From a bacterium (lineage in GTDB: Bacteria > Bacillota_I > Bacilli_A > Acholeplasmatales > Acholeplasmataceae): a DNA stretch of 31,509 bases. The translations under genes were made by a program, and so were the position numbers. Below the pieces are notes generated by a model. That model saw only the letters and a list, made by a program, of their open reading frames with translations, was not told the origin of the DNA and searched no databases. The stretch lies in assembly GCA_018623895.1 (NCBI GenBank), contig JAAZUY010000001.1, positions 1-31,509 on the forward strand. The letters are read 5' to 3'. Numbering within the stretch: position 1 is the first letter of the stretch; every line of letters starts with the position of its first letter. Positions 8,527 to 17,352 of the stretch are shown here, piece by piece.

Positions 8527-8565
8527 AAATTATTTAAGATATTAAGGTTTTTGTGAGGTGTTTAA

Positions 8566-9567
8566 GTGAAAGATATAAAAAAAATTGTTCTAGAAAAAAT
8601 AAATGAAGCAAAAAGTTTACTTCAATTACAAGAAATAAGAATTGAGTATCTCTCAAAAAAAGGATTAGTAAACGATTTAATGAAGAAAATCTCAAAACTA
8701 GATAAATCTGAAATTAAGAGTTACGGACAAGAAATTAATAATTTAAAACAATTTATAAATGAAAAAATAAAAAGTAAACAAGATGAAATAAAAAATAAAG
8801 AACTTGATCTTCAGCTTGAAAAAGAAAAAATAGATATCCATTTGGATAAAGATGTTTTGTCAAATGCCAACAAACATATTCTTAATAAAGTAATAGAAGA
8901 TGTTGAGGATTTTTTTCTTTTTAAGGGATATGAAATTGCAGAGGGGCCTGAACTTGAAACTGATTTGTATAACTTTGAAATGATGAATTTATCAAAAGGA
9001 CATCCAGCTAGAGAAATGCAAGATTCATTTTATGTCGATGCTGAAAACCTTTTGAGAACTCATACTTCTCCAGTCCAAGCGAGGGAAATGATTAAGAAGA
9101 AATCAAAGAAACTTGCCATTATTTGTCCTGGAAAAGTTTACCGAAGAGACAATGATGATCCAACACATTCTCATCAATTTATGCAAATTGAGGGTCTTGT
9201 TGTTGATGAAAATATCAATTTTGCAAACTTAAAATCAACTTTAATTGAGTTGATTAACCATATTTTTGGAAAAGAAAGAAATGTTAGGATGAGACCATCT
9301 TATTTCCCTTTTACTGAGCCAAGTGTAGAAGTTGATGTCTCACTGATTAAAGAAAATGGCGATGAAAACTATATTGAAGTTTTAGGTGCTGGCATGGTAC
9401 ATCCTAGAGTTTTAGATATGGCAGGATATAATCCTGATAAATTCTCAGGGTTTGCATTTGGTATAGGTGTTGAGAGAATAGCCATTCTAAAATACAAAAT
9501 AGACGATATAAGAAACTTTTATATTAATGATCTAAGATTTTTAAACCAATTCAAGGGAGATAATTAA
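8566..9567 (+). CDS. pheS: Phenylalanyl-tRNA synthetase alpha subunit
   Basis: PheS is the catalytic subunit of the alpha2-beta2 synthetase that charges tRNA-Phe. The 333 residues comprise an N-terminal coiled coil (about 1-85, Lys/Glu rich), then the class II catalytic core: motif 2 with YRRDNDDPTHSHQFMQIEG, and motif 3 FGIGVERIAIL near the end. The length is usual. The start is GTG 8566, with GAGGTG 5 bases upstream. The stop is one base from the pheT start, so the two subunits are translationally coupled. The 39-base gap before it is too short for a T-box leader, which many Bacillota use to regulate pheST. Confidence 0.97.
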   Translation: MKDIKKIVLEKINEAKSLLQLQEIRIEYLSKKGLVNDLMKKISKLDKSEIKSYGQEINNLKQFINEKIKSKQDEIKNKELDLQLEKEKIDIHLDKDVLSNANKHILNKVIEDVEDFFLFKGYEIAEGPELETDLYNFEMMNLSKGHPAREMQDSFYVDAENLLRTHTSPVQAREMIKKKSKKLAIICPGKVYRRDNDDPTHSHQFMQIEGLVVDENINFANLKSTLIELINHIFGKERNVRMRPSYFPFTEPSVEVDVSLIKENGDENYIEVLGAGMVHPRVLDMAGYNPDKFSGFAFGIGVERIAILKYKIDDIRNFYINDLRFLNQFKGDN

Positions 9568-9568
9568 A

Positions 9569-11926
9569 ATGGTTATATCTCAAAACATGTTAAAAAACTT
9601 CATATCTCCAGAAAAAAATATTAAAGACATAACACTTCAACATATTACAGAAGTAGAGAGTTTTAAAAATTTTGATAATGATCCAAATATCGTTGTAGGT
9701 TTTATTACAAATATGAAGGATCATCCCAATTCAGATAGACTAAAAATTTGTGAAGTTGATGTTGGTTTAGAAAAATTACAAATAATTTGTGGAGCAAAGA
9801 ATGTAAAAAATAATATTTTTGTAATTGTTGCTAAAATAGGCTCTTTATTACAAGGAAAATTTAAGATAAAAAAAGCTAACATTAGAGGGATAGAGTCTCA
9901 TGGGATGATTTGTTCATTAAGTGAACTTGGAATTGATGAGAAATTCATTGATGAAGAATTCAAGGACGGAATTTATATTATTAGTGAAAGATGTGAAGTT
10001 GGAGAATCTGCTCTGGAAAGATTATCAATGACAGGATTTAAGATGGAATTGGGATTAACCCCAAATAGAGGTGATCTACTTTCAGTATTAGGATATGCGT
10101 ATGATTTATCAGCAGTAACTAATCAAAAAGTCAATCTTCCGAATATATCTTTAGATGATCATTTAAAAAAATCTAATATAAATGTCTCAATTGAGTCAGA
10201 CAAATGTTTAAAATATCATGCTAGAATATTGAAAAATGTCAATATAAAAGAATCTCCATGGTGGTTAAAAGAAGCTTTGATTTTAAATAATATTAGGCCA
10301 ATAAATAACATTGTAGACATAACTAATTACATATTGATAATGTATGGAACTCCACTTCATACATTTGACTATGATAAATTTAATGGTAATGAAATTCTAG
10401 TTAGAAATGCAAAAGACGGAGAAAAAACAAAATCCCTCGATGGAATTGAAAGACCATTAAATAATGATGATCTAGTAATAACGGAAAATAATAGAATAAT
10501 AGCTATAGCTGGAGTAATGGGTTCTGAAAATACGATGATTTCTGATAAAACAAATAATATTGTTTTAGAAGCTGCATATTTTGATCCTGAAAGTATTAGA
10601 AAGACATCAAAAAAACTAGACCTTATTAGTGAATCCAGTGTTAGATTTGAAAGAGGGATAAGCTATTCAAGAGTTGATTTGGGTTTAAATGTTGCGACTA
10701 AATTATTGATTGATTTAGCTGATGCAGATATCTTCTCAGGAATTTCCACTTGTGTTAAGAATGAATTTAAAGCAAAAAAAATTGAAATATCAGAAAAATA
10801 TATAAGTAAGAAAATTGGAAAAATCTTTTCTAAAAAAGAGATTTTAAATATTTTATATAGGTTAGGTTATGAAATTGAAGAAAAAAATGATAAGTTAATT
10901 TGTTCTCCTCCAGACTATAGGCACGACATTAATGAAAAAATTGATTTAGTAGAGGAAATTGCAAGAGTATATGGTATTGATAAACTTCCTGCAATTCCAG
11001 TTCAAGCAAATTATGACGGCGGTCTTAAATATGAACAAAAAAGAAAAAGGGTTTTAAGAAATGCATTATCAAATTTAGGATTTAATGAGGTAGTAACCTA
11101 TACTTTAGTTGATAAAAATACTAAAAGGGATTTCCCATCTTTTGGTAATGAAGTTACTGTTTTAATGCCAATGAGAGAAGATAGATCAATTTTGAGACAA
11201 TCTATGTATCCTGGAATGTTGGATGTTATGGAATACAATACAAAGAGAAAACAAAATAATATTTTCCTTTATGAAATAGGAAATGTTTTTTCAAAAAAAG
11301 AGGAGTTTGAAGAAATATCAATAATCGTTAAAGGTAAATTCAACAACAATTTGCTTTCCAAAAACAATAGTGATGTTGACTTTTTCTTTATTAAAGCGGT
11401 CTTGAAGAGAATAGGATTTATTCTAAACGTTGATTTATCAATTCAAGAGTCTAATAGTGAAGAGGTTTACCACCCTTATCAACAAGCAAAGATATATTTT
11501 GAGAATGAAGTTATTGGTCATATGGGAACATTTAACCCGAGGCTAATTTTAAAATACGACCTAAAAAAAGTTTTTGGACTAACAATTAAGTTATCAAAGA
11601 TTCTTGAGAAAAAGAAGAACATGATATTCAAGAATATTTCAAAGTTTCCATCAATCTCACGAGACTTATCGGTTATCTATCCAATTGAAAAATCAGTGAA
11701 AAATCTTACAGATATGATTTCAAATACAGTCAAAGAGAACCTTGTAGAGGTTAAAGTTTTTGATGTTTATAAAGGTGAATCTATTCATAAGGGCTTTAAA
11801 TCAATATCACTTAGAATGACATTTAATGACAGCAAAAAAACTTTGGAAACTAGCGATGTAGAAAAATGGATGAAGAAAATTTCCCACAGACTAACTCATG
11901 AGCTTGGGGCTACTTTACGTGGATAA
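9569..11926 (+). CDS. pheT: Phenylalanyl-tRNA synthetase beta subunit
   Basis: PheT pairs with PheS; it binds tRNA-Phe and edits mischarged Tyr-tRNA. The 785 residues show the family order: an N-terminal OB-fold tRNA-binding domain (VVGFITNMKDHPNSDRLKIC at about 42-61), the B3/B4 editing region (SSVRFERGISYSRVDLG), the B5 domain, a degenerate class II core (AILVEEIARVYG-like VEEIARVYGIDKLP), and the C-terminal anticodon-binding FDX-ACB domain (SKFPSISRDLSVIYP). The length is close to the usual 800. AAGGGAG inside the end of pheS serves as its ribosome-binding site. The 3' end overlaps the start region of rlmN by 29 bases, so rlmN probably depends on pheT translation. Confidence 0.97.
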   Translation: MVISQNMLKNFISPEKNIKDITLQHITEVESFKNFDNDPNIVVGFITNMKDHPNSDRLKICEVDVGLEKLQIICGAKNVKNNIFVIVAKIGSLLQGKFKIKKANIRGIESHGMICSLSELGIDEKFIDEEFKDGIYIISERCEVGESALERLSMTGFKMELGLTPNRGDLLSVLGYAYDLSAVTNQKVNLPNISLDDHLKKSNINVSIESDKCLKYHARILKNVNIKESPWWLKEALILNNIRPINNIVDITNYILIMYGTPLHTFDYDKFNGNEILVRNAKDGEKTKSLDGIERPLNNDDLVITENNRIIAIAGVMGSENTMISDKTNNIVLEAAYFDPESIRKTSKKLDLISESSVRFERGISYSRVDLGLNVATKLLIDLADADIFSGISTCVKNEFKAKKIEISEKYISKKIGKIFSKKEILNILYRLGYEIEEKNDKLICSPPDYRHDINEKIDLVEEIARVYGIDKLPAIPVQANYDGGLKYEQKRKRVLRNALSNLGFNEVVTYTLVDKNTKRDFPSFGNEVTVLMPMREDRSILRQSMYPGMLDVMEYNTKRKQNNIFLYEIGNVFSKKEEFEEISIIVKGKFNNNLLSKNNSDVDFFFIKAVLKRIGFILNVDLSIQESNSEEVYHPYQQAKIYFENEVIGHMGTFNPRLILKYDLKKVFGLTIKLSKILEKKKNMIFKNISKFPSISRDLSVIYPIEKSVKNLTDMISNTVKENLVEVKVFDVYKGESIHKGFKSISLRMTFNDSKKTLETSDVEKWMKKISHRLTHELGATLRG

Positions 11927-12959
11927 AAAACTTATTTATGATCTATCATTTAAAGAAATACAAGATTTTGTTATTTTATCTGGGTTTAAAAGATATTGTG
12001 CAGATCAAATTTGGAGTTTTTTATATAGAAGAAAAGTAAAGTCTTTTTTTGATATGCATAATTTACCTAATCAACTAATTCAATTGCTTGAAGAAAAGTA
12101 TCACTTTAAAGCTCTAGAATATGTGTTACATCACAAGAGTGCTGATAAAACAACGAAGTTTCTATTTAGCTTAAAAGATAAGCATCTAATTGAAGTTGTT
12201 TTGATGTACCAATATTACGGAATAAGTATTTGTGTGACAACTCAGGTAGGATGTAATATTGGATGTTCTTTTTGTGCTAGCGGACAACTTTCAAAAAAAA
12301 GAAATTTAACATCAGGAGAGATTGTTTGTCAGATACTTGAAGCGGAAAGAATTTCTAAGCAAAAAGTAAAACATGTTGTAGTAATGGGTATCGGCGAACC
12401 TTTTGATAATTTTGATCATCTAAAAAAATTTCTTTTTGTTATAAACAATAATAAAGGCATTTCTATTGGTGCAAGACACATTACAGTCTCTACTTCAGGT
12501 ATAGTGCCAAAAATATTATCATTTTCCAAACTTGGAATACAAGTGAATTTAGCTATAAGTTTACATGCTGCAGATGACACAATAAGAAGTAAATTAATGA
12601 GAATAAATAATGTTTACGGTGTAGAAAAATTAATTAATGCAGTAAGAGAATATGTAAAAGTTACAAATAGAAGAGTAACATTTGAATATATAATGATTGA
12701 TGGAGTTAATGATAGTATTGAATCAGCTTTAAGTTTAGTTAACTTAATAAAAGACATCAAATCATACGTAAATCTCATACCATATAATCAAGTCATTGAA
12801 GCCCCGTACAAAAGATCTAAAATAGAAAACATGAATAAATTCTATGATATACTGAAAAAGAATAAGATTCAAGTTACACTCAGAAAAGAAATGGGTCACG
12901 ATATCAATGCAGCATGTGGACAACTGAGAAGTCAACATTCTAAGAATATAAATTTATGA
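11898..12959 (+). CDS. rlmN: Dual-specificity 23S rRNA/tRNA adenine-C2 methyltransferase RlmN
   Basis: This radical-SAM enzyme forms 2-methyladenosine at A2503 of 23S rRNA and A37 of some tRNAs. With the ATG at 11898 it has 353 residues. The 4Fe-4S cluster motif CNIGCSFC spans residues 119-126, and the C-terminal methyl-carrying cysteine is in NAACGQ (residue 340); both are intact. The MGIGEP motif and the HAADD segment typical of RlmN are present. The start is uncertain: ATG 11898 lies inside pheT with no strong RBS, while GTG 11919 (VDKKLIYDL, 346 residues) has a weak GGGG purine stretch upstream and matches the family N-terminus. Its TGA stop overlaps the rsgA ATG by four bases. Confidence 0.95.
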   Translation: MSLGLLYVDKKLIYDLSFKEIQDFVILSGFKRYCADQIWSFLYRRKVKSFFDMHNLPNQLIQLLEEKYHFKALEYVLHHKSADKTTKFLFSLKDKHLIEVVLMYQYYGISICVTTQVGCNIGCSFCASGQLSKKRNLTSGEIVCQILEAERISKQKVKHVVVMGIGEPFDNFDHLKKFLFVINNNKGISIGARHITVSTSGIVPKILSFSKLGIQVNLAISLHAADDTIRSKLMRINNVYGVEKLINAVREYVKVTNRRVTFEYIMIDGVNDSIESALSLVNLIKDIKSYVNLIPYNQVIEAPYKRSKIENMNKFYDILKKNKIQVTLRKEMGHDINAACGQLRSQHSKNINL

Positions 12960-13897
12960 CCGGAAAGATAATTAGACAAATATCAAATCAATATACTGTA
13001 TTGGCTGAAAATGGAGAAAAATATCTAGTATTTGCTCGAGGAAAATTAAGATACTATCCAATTGGTGCTTCTTCATCTTTTTATAATTCGATTTCATCAA
13101 AAAATAAAAAAGAAAAAAAGATTATTGCTCTCAGCCCTAAAGTTGGAGATAACGTATTACTTGACTTAAATAATGATACAAAACTAATTAAAGAAGTTTA
13201 TTCTAGAAAAAATGATTTGATTCGTCCAGACATTTCAAATATTGACCAAGTTTTGCTTGTCTTTTCCGCAAAAAAACCTGAATTCAGTAGCATTTTATTA
13301 GATAAATTTTTAGTTATGCTTGAGTCATATAAAGTTAAAATATACATTTTAATAACTAAGATTGATTTGCTAGATCAAAAAGAAATGATTTCAATGAAAA
13401 AAGTAATGAAATATTACGATAAAATAGGTTATAATGTTTTTTTTGATAATTTGAAGAATGCTTCCAAAATTGAATCTTTAAAAAAAATTTTTAAAGGTAA
13501 GACTACTGTTGTCAGTGGACAAACAGGAGTAGGTAAATCAACGCTATTAAATCTTCTTAAGAAAGGTATAAATATAAAAACTCAGCCAATATCAGAAGCC
13601 TTAGGTAGAGGTAAGCATACGACTAGACACACGGAATTATATGAAATTGAAGATGGACTTATTGCAGATACTCCAGGTTTTTCAAAATTAGATTTAATTA
13701 ACATTAACGATAAAGATTTGAATAAACTATTTATTGAATTTAAAAATTTTAAATGCAAATTTAACTCCTGCCTGCACATAAATGAACCTTCATGTGAATT
13801 AAAAAAAGATCTTGAAGAAGGTAAAATTTTGAAATCAAGATATGAAAACTATTTGTACTTGTACAATAAAATAAAAAATAGGAAAAAGATATTTTAA
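12956..13897 (+). CDS. rsgA: Ribosome small-subunit-dependent GTPase RsgA
   Basis: RsgA (YloQ/CpgA) is a circularly permuted GTPase that checks late maturation of the 30S subunit. Of 313 residues, the first 65 or so form the OB fold; then the permuted G motifs follow with G4 TKID first, the P-loop GQTGVGKST at 188, and G3 DTPGF last. The C-terminal zinc knuckle is present (CKFNSCLH, then a further Cys). The TTRHTELYEI stretch matches the switch region. ATG 12956 overlaps the rlmN stop. In Bacillus the prpC-prkC phosphatase/kinase pair sits between rlmN and rsgA; here there is nothing between them. It is 13 bases from rpe. Confidence 0.96.
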   Translation: MTGKIIRQISNQYTVLAENGEKYLVFARGKLRYYPIGASSSFYNSISSKNKKEKKIIALSPKVGDNVLLDLNNDTKLIKEVYSRKNDLIRPDISNIDQVLLVFSAKKPEFSSILLDKFLVMLESYKVKIYILITKIDLLDQKEMISMKKVMKYYDKIGYNVFFDNLKNASKIESLKKIFKGKTTVVSGQTGVGKSTLLNLLKKGINIKTQPISEALGRGKHTTRHTELYEIEDGLIADTPGFSKLDLININDKDLNKLFIEFKNFKCKFNSCLHINEPSCELKKDLEEGKILKSRYENYLYLYNKIKNRKKIF

Positions 13898-13910
13898 TAG
13901 GAGGATTATA

Positions 13911-14534
13911 ATGAAAATTGCACCATCAATATTAAATGCACCATTGGACAATTTAGAAAAATTATTAGAAGAATTAAAAGATGCATATATGATACATTTA
14001 GATGTGATGGACGGTGTGTTTGTAAAAAATATATCATTTGGAAAACATTTTTGTGAAGAGATAAAAAGGCTTTCAAAATTGCCACTAGACATACATTTAA
14101 TGGTTGAGAATCCAGTTGATCATTTAAAAGATTTTTTAAATCTATCTCCGAAGTTTATCACAGTTCACATAGAATCAAACGATGTAAAAAAATCAATTGA
14201 ACTTATTAAAAAAAACGGAGTCGGAGTAGGTTTAGCGTTTAACCCAGAAACCCCAATAGATCAAGTCAAAATGTTCATTAAAGATGTTGACTTAGTTTTA
14301 GTGATGACCGTAAATCCTGGATTTGGTGGTCAGAAGTTTATTGAAAAATGTTTATCAAAAGTTGATTTTTTACAACTTCTAAAAAAGGAAAATAATTTTA
14401 TTGTTGAGGTCGATGGCGGTGTTGACGATAGTAATTTAAATTATTGTAGAGATAGAGGGGTAGATGTTTCAGTAGTTGGAAGTTACCTCTATAAATTGAA
14501 AAATAAATCAGAGTGGTTAAAAGCAAATAAATGA
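13911..14534 (+). CDS. rpe: Ribulose-phosphate 3-epimerase
   Basis: Rpe interconverts ribulose 5-phosphate and xylulose 5-phosphate in the pentose phosphate pathway. The 207 residues form one TIM barrel, slightly shorter than the usual 215-220. Metal and catalytic positions are visible: HLDVMDG (H29, D31, D34), HLMVENP, and VDGGV near the end, with the substrate loop MTVNPGFGGQKF. One deviation is SILNAP at residues 6-11, where nearly all members have SILSAD; the active-site Ser is Asn here. The start has a strong AGGAGG at 13899-13904. The TGA stop overlaps the thiN ATG by four bases. I expect an active enzyme, as the other ligands are kept. Confidence 0.93.
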   Translation: MKIAPSILNAPLDNLEKLLEELKDAYMIHLDVMDGVFVKNISFGKHFCEEIKRLSKLPLDIHLMVENPVDHLKDFLNLSPKFITVHIESNDVKKSIELIKKNGVGVGLAFNPETPIDQVKMFIKDVDLVLVMTVNPGFGGQKFIEKCLSKVDFLQLLKKENNFIVEVDGGVDDSNLNYCRDRGVDVSVVGSYLYKLKNKSEWLKANK

Positions 14535-15148
14535 AGGTTTATGTTATTACATATCCTGCACCTAAAGACATAAAAAAAATTGTCAAAATTGACCAAAATG
14601 ATTATGTTATTGCGGTTGACCAGGGTTTGTATTTTGCTAACAAACAAAGAATCAAAGTAGATTTAGTTGTTGGAGATTTTGATTCATTACGAATGAAAAG
14701 TCTTTTGCATGGATTAAATGTTGAGAAGTTAGAAATTGAAAAAGATTTGACTGATACTCACTATGCACTTATAAAAGCTCAAGAGATGAATCCAGAGGAA
14801 ATATATTTGATTGGTGGAATAGGTGGGGAAAGACCGGAACATACATATGCGAATATAATGCTTCTTAATCATTTTAATAATTTAAAGATATTAACCGAAA
14901 ATTCGACTTTTGAAGTTGTCACAAAATATAAGAAAACCACATGGGATGGTTTTTTGAATGTATTTCCATTCAATAAATCAATAATAACTCTTAAAGGATT
15001 TAAGTACGATTTAAAAGAACATGAATTAGAAAAATTTAATACTTTAGGAATTTCTAATTATTTAACTAAAGATTTTGGTGAGATATATGTTCACGAAGGA
15101 CAAATTCTTTTGATTCAAACAAAAAAAAATGCTTTAAAAGCATTTTAA
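14531..15148 (+). CDS. thiN: Thiamine pyrophosphokinase
   Basis: ThiN transfers pyrophosphate from ATP to thiamine, giving thiamine diphosphate. This 205-residue protein carries GDFDS (48-52), EKDLTDTHYA, and GGIGGERPEHTYANI, which correspond to the family's GDxDS, EKDxTD and GGRxDH segments. The usual AxDGG near residue 30 reads AVDQG. The ATG at 14531 overlaps the rpe stop, so it is translationally coupled. No TPP riboswitch is present, which fits its place inside a constitutive translation-related operon, as in Bacillus. Its last codons form half of the shared terminator with rpmB. Confidence 0.92.
   Translation: MKVYVITYPAPKDIKKIVKIDQNDYVIAVDQGLYFANKQRIKVDLVVGDFDSLRMKSLLHGLNVEKLEIEKDLTDTHYALIKAQEMNPEEIYLIGGIGGERPEHTYANIMLLNHFNNLKILTENSTFEVVTKYKKTTWDGFLNVFPFNKSIITLKGFKYDLKEHELEKFNTLGISNYLTKDFGEIYVHEGQILLIQTKKNALKAF
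15126..15146. terminator. Bidirectional terminator between thiN and rpmB
   Basis: Two 10-base arms (AAAATGCTTT and AAAGCATTTT) around a single central A form an inverted repeat. It encodes the last residues of ThiN and overlaps the rpmB stop. The A-rich and T-rich flanks let it act on both strands. Confidence 0.75.
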
Positions 15149-15333
15149 ACTCTATTTAATTTACTCTTTTTTAGAGCCCTTGCAGAAACTTTTACTTTTT
15201 TTGTAGTTCCATCTTCAAGTTTTATCTTAACTGTTTGCAAATTCACTTTCCAAGAGTGCTTAGTAGCGTTTAGAGCGTGTGATCTTCTATTTCCAGTTAG
15301 TGATTTTTTTCCAGTAACATAGCATTTTGCCAT
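15145..15333 (-). CDS. rpmB: Large-subunit ribosomal protein bL28
   Basis: The 62-residue protein MAKCYVTGKK ... SARALKKSKLNRV has the exact length of Bacillus bL28 and its motifs TGNRRSHALNATK and VSARALK. It has one N-terminal cysteine, so it is not the four-cysteine zinc-binding form. ATG 15333 is preferred to the GTG three codons upstream: that GTG lies within the GGGGTGAG purine stretch that serves as the ribosome-binding site. It is transcribed opposite to its neighbours and overlaps the end of thiN by 4 bases, whereas in Bacillus rpmB is co-oriented with them or close by; fakA is divergent to the right. Confidence 0.96.
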   Translation of the reverse strand: MAKCYVTGKKSLTGNRRSHALNATKHSWKVNLQTVKIKLEDGTTKKVKVSARALKKSKLNRV

Positions 15334-15410
15334 TATTCTCACCCCTTACTGAACAATTGTAACACACATCTGATAAAAATAAAAATGTAAAATATCAAGT
15401 TTTTCATATT

Positions 15411-15439
15411 TTGCAATTTAATTGAATTAATGCTATAAT
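15411..15439 (+). promoter_or_regulatory. Promoter of fakA
   Basis: TTGCAA (15411-15416), a 17-base spacer, and TATAAT (15434-15439) with an extended TGC. This is one of the best sigma-A-type matches in the window, about 50 bases before the fakA start. Confidence 0.75.
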
Positions 15440-15488
15440 GTCTAAGATTTTACCAAAAATTTAAAGACCCTTTTATTAGGAGAAACCT

Positions 15489-17120
15489 ATGTCTAATAAA
15501 GAAATAAACGGATTGTTATTTAAAAAAATTGTAACAAATGGTGCAATAAAATTAAAAAATCATTATAAAGAGATAGACCATTTAAATGTTTTCCCTGTTC
15601 CTGATGGGGATACAGGAACAAATATGCAAATGACTATGATGTCTGGTGTTAAAGAAATTAAGATAAGTAACTCAGAGTCCATAGTTGAAATTTCAAAAGC
15701 TCTTTCAAGAGGTCTTTTGATGGGTGCTAGAGGTAACTCAGGTGTTATCTTGTCTCAATTTTTTAGAGGCATATATTCAGGACTATCTAAATTAGAAAAA
15801 AATTTTGCCACCGTTAGTGAATTCATTGATGCTCTTGTTAGTGGCTATCAAATGGCATATCGTGCAGTAATGGAACCTGTAGAAGGAACAATATTAACTG
15901 TAGTAAGAGAATCAGCAGAAAGAGTGTTAAGAGATAAAGAAAAATTTAATTCAATTAAAGATGTGCTAGAATGTTATTTAACTCAAGCTAATATTACGCT
16001 TGAAAAAACTCCAGAGCTTTTACCAGTTTTAAAGGAAGCTGGAGTTGTTGATTCAGGTGGTGCAGGATTAATAAAGATAGTTGAAGGTATGATTTTAGCA
16101 TTAGAGGATAAGATTTTAAATGAAAATGAAAAAATAGAAGAATCATCGGATTATCATGGTGCACATAATCTTGGAGAAGTTGAAATTACTTATGGATACT
16201 GTACAGAATTTATTATTAAATTGAGAGATCATGAGAAATTTAACCAAAGTGATTTAAGGGATCCTTTGACTAAATTAGGGGACTCTCTAGTTTTTGTACA
16301 GGATGAAGATTTATTGAAAGTTCACATTCATACCGATGAACCAGGAATTGCTATTACTCTAGGACAGAAATATGGAGATCTTCAGACTTTAAAAGCCGAT
16401 AATATGAGATTACAAAATCAGGAAATACTTTCAAAGAAAGATGAGCCCACAAAAGAGTTAAAAGATTATGCAATTTTATCAGTTTGTTCAGGAGAAGGAA
16501 TTAAACAAATTTTTAAAGATCTTGGTGTAGATAATGTTATTGATGGTGGTCAATCAATGAATCCATCAACTGAAGATTTCATAAAATCTATTGAAAAAGT
16601 ATATGCAAACAACATAATTATTTTTCCGAATAATAAAAATATTATTATGTCAGCAAAACAAACTCAGGAATTATTACCTGAAAAAAATATTCATGTAGTA
16701 GAGACTAAAAGTATATCTCAAGGATATGCAGCCATGATAGCTTTTGATCCAACAATGAAAATAAACGAGAATCTAGATGTTATGAATGAAGTTATAGAAA
16801 ATATGAGTTATGGTTCTATAACATCATCAATAAGAGATACAAATTTAGATGGTTTAGAAATAAAAAAAGATGACTATATTTCACTATTGAATGGAAAAAT
16901 AATTAGTTCAAATTCTGACTTAACTGAAACCGGAAAAGTGCTTTTAAAAAAAATGATCAAACCCGATAGTGAAATTCTCACTATATTTGTTGGTAACAAT
17001 ACAAATAAAAAAACACTTGAGACCTTTAAAACTTATGTTAGAACTTTTAATAGCGATGTTGAAATTGAATCCATTGATGGTAAACAGAACATATATTTTT
17101 ACTTGTTTGCTGTTGAATAG
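15489..17120 (+). CDS. fakA: Fatty-acid kinase catalytic subunit, DAK2-domain protein FakA/YloV
   Basis: FakA phosphorylates fatty acids held by a FakB carrier so that exogenous acids enter phospholipid synthesis. The 543 residues match the family length. The N-terminal DAK2 nucleotide-binding domain (about 1-200) has PVPDGDTGTNM (residues 37-46), whose aspartates bind Mg-ATP, and RGLLMGARGNSGVILSQFF. A middle domain contains KVHIHTDEPG, and a C-terminal DegV-like domain follows. The RBS is TTAGGAG at about 15477-15483. In Bacillus a yloU (Asp23) gene lies between rpmB and yloV; it is absent here. No fakB lies in the window. tRNA-Leu follows 20 bases after the stop. Confidence 0.93.
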   Translation: MSNKEINGLLFKKIVTNGAIKLKNHYKEIDHLNVFPVPDGDTGTNMQMTMMSGVKEIKISNSESIVEISKALSRGLLMGARGNSGVILSQFFRGIYSGLSKLEKNFATVSEFIDALVSGYQMAYRAVMEPVEGTILTVVRESAERVLRDKEKFNSIKDVLECYLTQANITLEKTPELLPVLKEAGVVDSGGAGLIKIVEGMILALEDKILNENEKIEESSDYHGAHNLGEVEITYGYCTEFIIKLRDHEKFNQSDLRDPLTKLGDSLVFVQDEDLLKVHIHTDEPGIAITLGQKYGDLQTLKADNMRLQNQEILSKKDEPTKELKDYAILSVCSGEGIKQIFKDLGVDNVIDGGQSMNPSTEDFIKSIEKVYANNIIIFPNNKNIIMSAKQTQELLPEKNIHVVETKSISQGYAAMIAFDPTMKINENLDVMNEVIENMSYGSITSSIRDTNLDGLEIKKDDYISLLNGKIISSNSDLTETGKVLLKKMIKPDSEILTIFVGNNTNKKTLETFKTYVRTFNSDVEIESIDGKQNIYFYLFAVE

Positions 17121-17140
17121 ATAGATAATTCATTCAAAAT

Positions 17141-17226
17141 GCGGACGTGGTGGAATGGTAGACACGCATGCTTGAGGGGCATGTGACTTTAAAGTCGTGT
17201 GAGTTCAAATCTCATCGTCCGCACCA
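17141..17226 (+). tRNA. tRNA-Leu (anticodon GAG)
   Basis: The acceptor arms GCGGACG and CGTCCGC pair perfectly, with discriminator A and an encoded CCA (17224-17226). The anticodon stem CATGC/GCATG encloses the loop TTGAGGG, giving GAG, which reads CUU and CUC. A long variable arm (class II) and the T-loop TTCAAAT support tRNA-Leu. Confidence 0.95.
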
Positions 17227-17317
17227 TCTATTAAAAGTGAAATTCTATTAATATACAAAATGCTAAAAAGTTAGGTATATTTACTTGCTTTTTTTTTTTT
17301 AAGGGAGTATAACAAAT

Positions 17318-17350
17318 ATGGAAATTATTCTATTCGTAATTAGGAGTTAA
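17318..17350 (+). CDS. Possible 10-codon leader peptide before the antiporter
   Basis: The reading frame MEIILFVIRS starts at ATG 17318, has AGGGAG 9 bases upstream (17303-17308), and its TAA (17348-17350) ends two bases before the antiporter start. Its last codons contain the antiporter's ribosome-binding site, so its translation could control or couple to that of the antiporter. The preceding 90 bases after tRNA-Leu hold only a weak AAGT/ACTT hairpin and a run of about 12 T. A chance ORF cannot be excluded. Confidence 0.3.
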   Translation: MEIILFVIRS

Positions 17351-17352
17351 AT

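Noticed and set aside
14495..14535. TPP riboswitch for thiN
   Set aside because: thiN starts inside the rpe stop codon, so there is no leader and no conserved riboswitch sequence.
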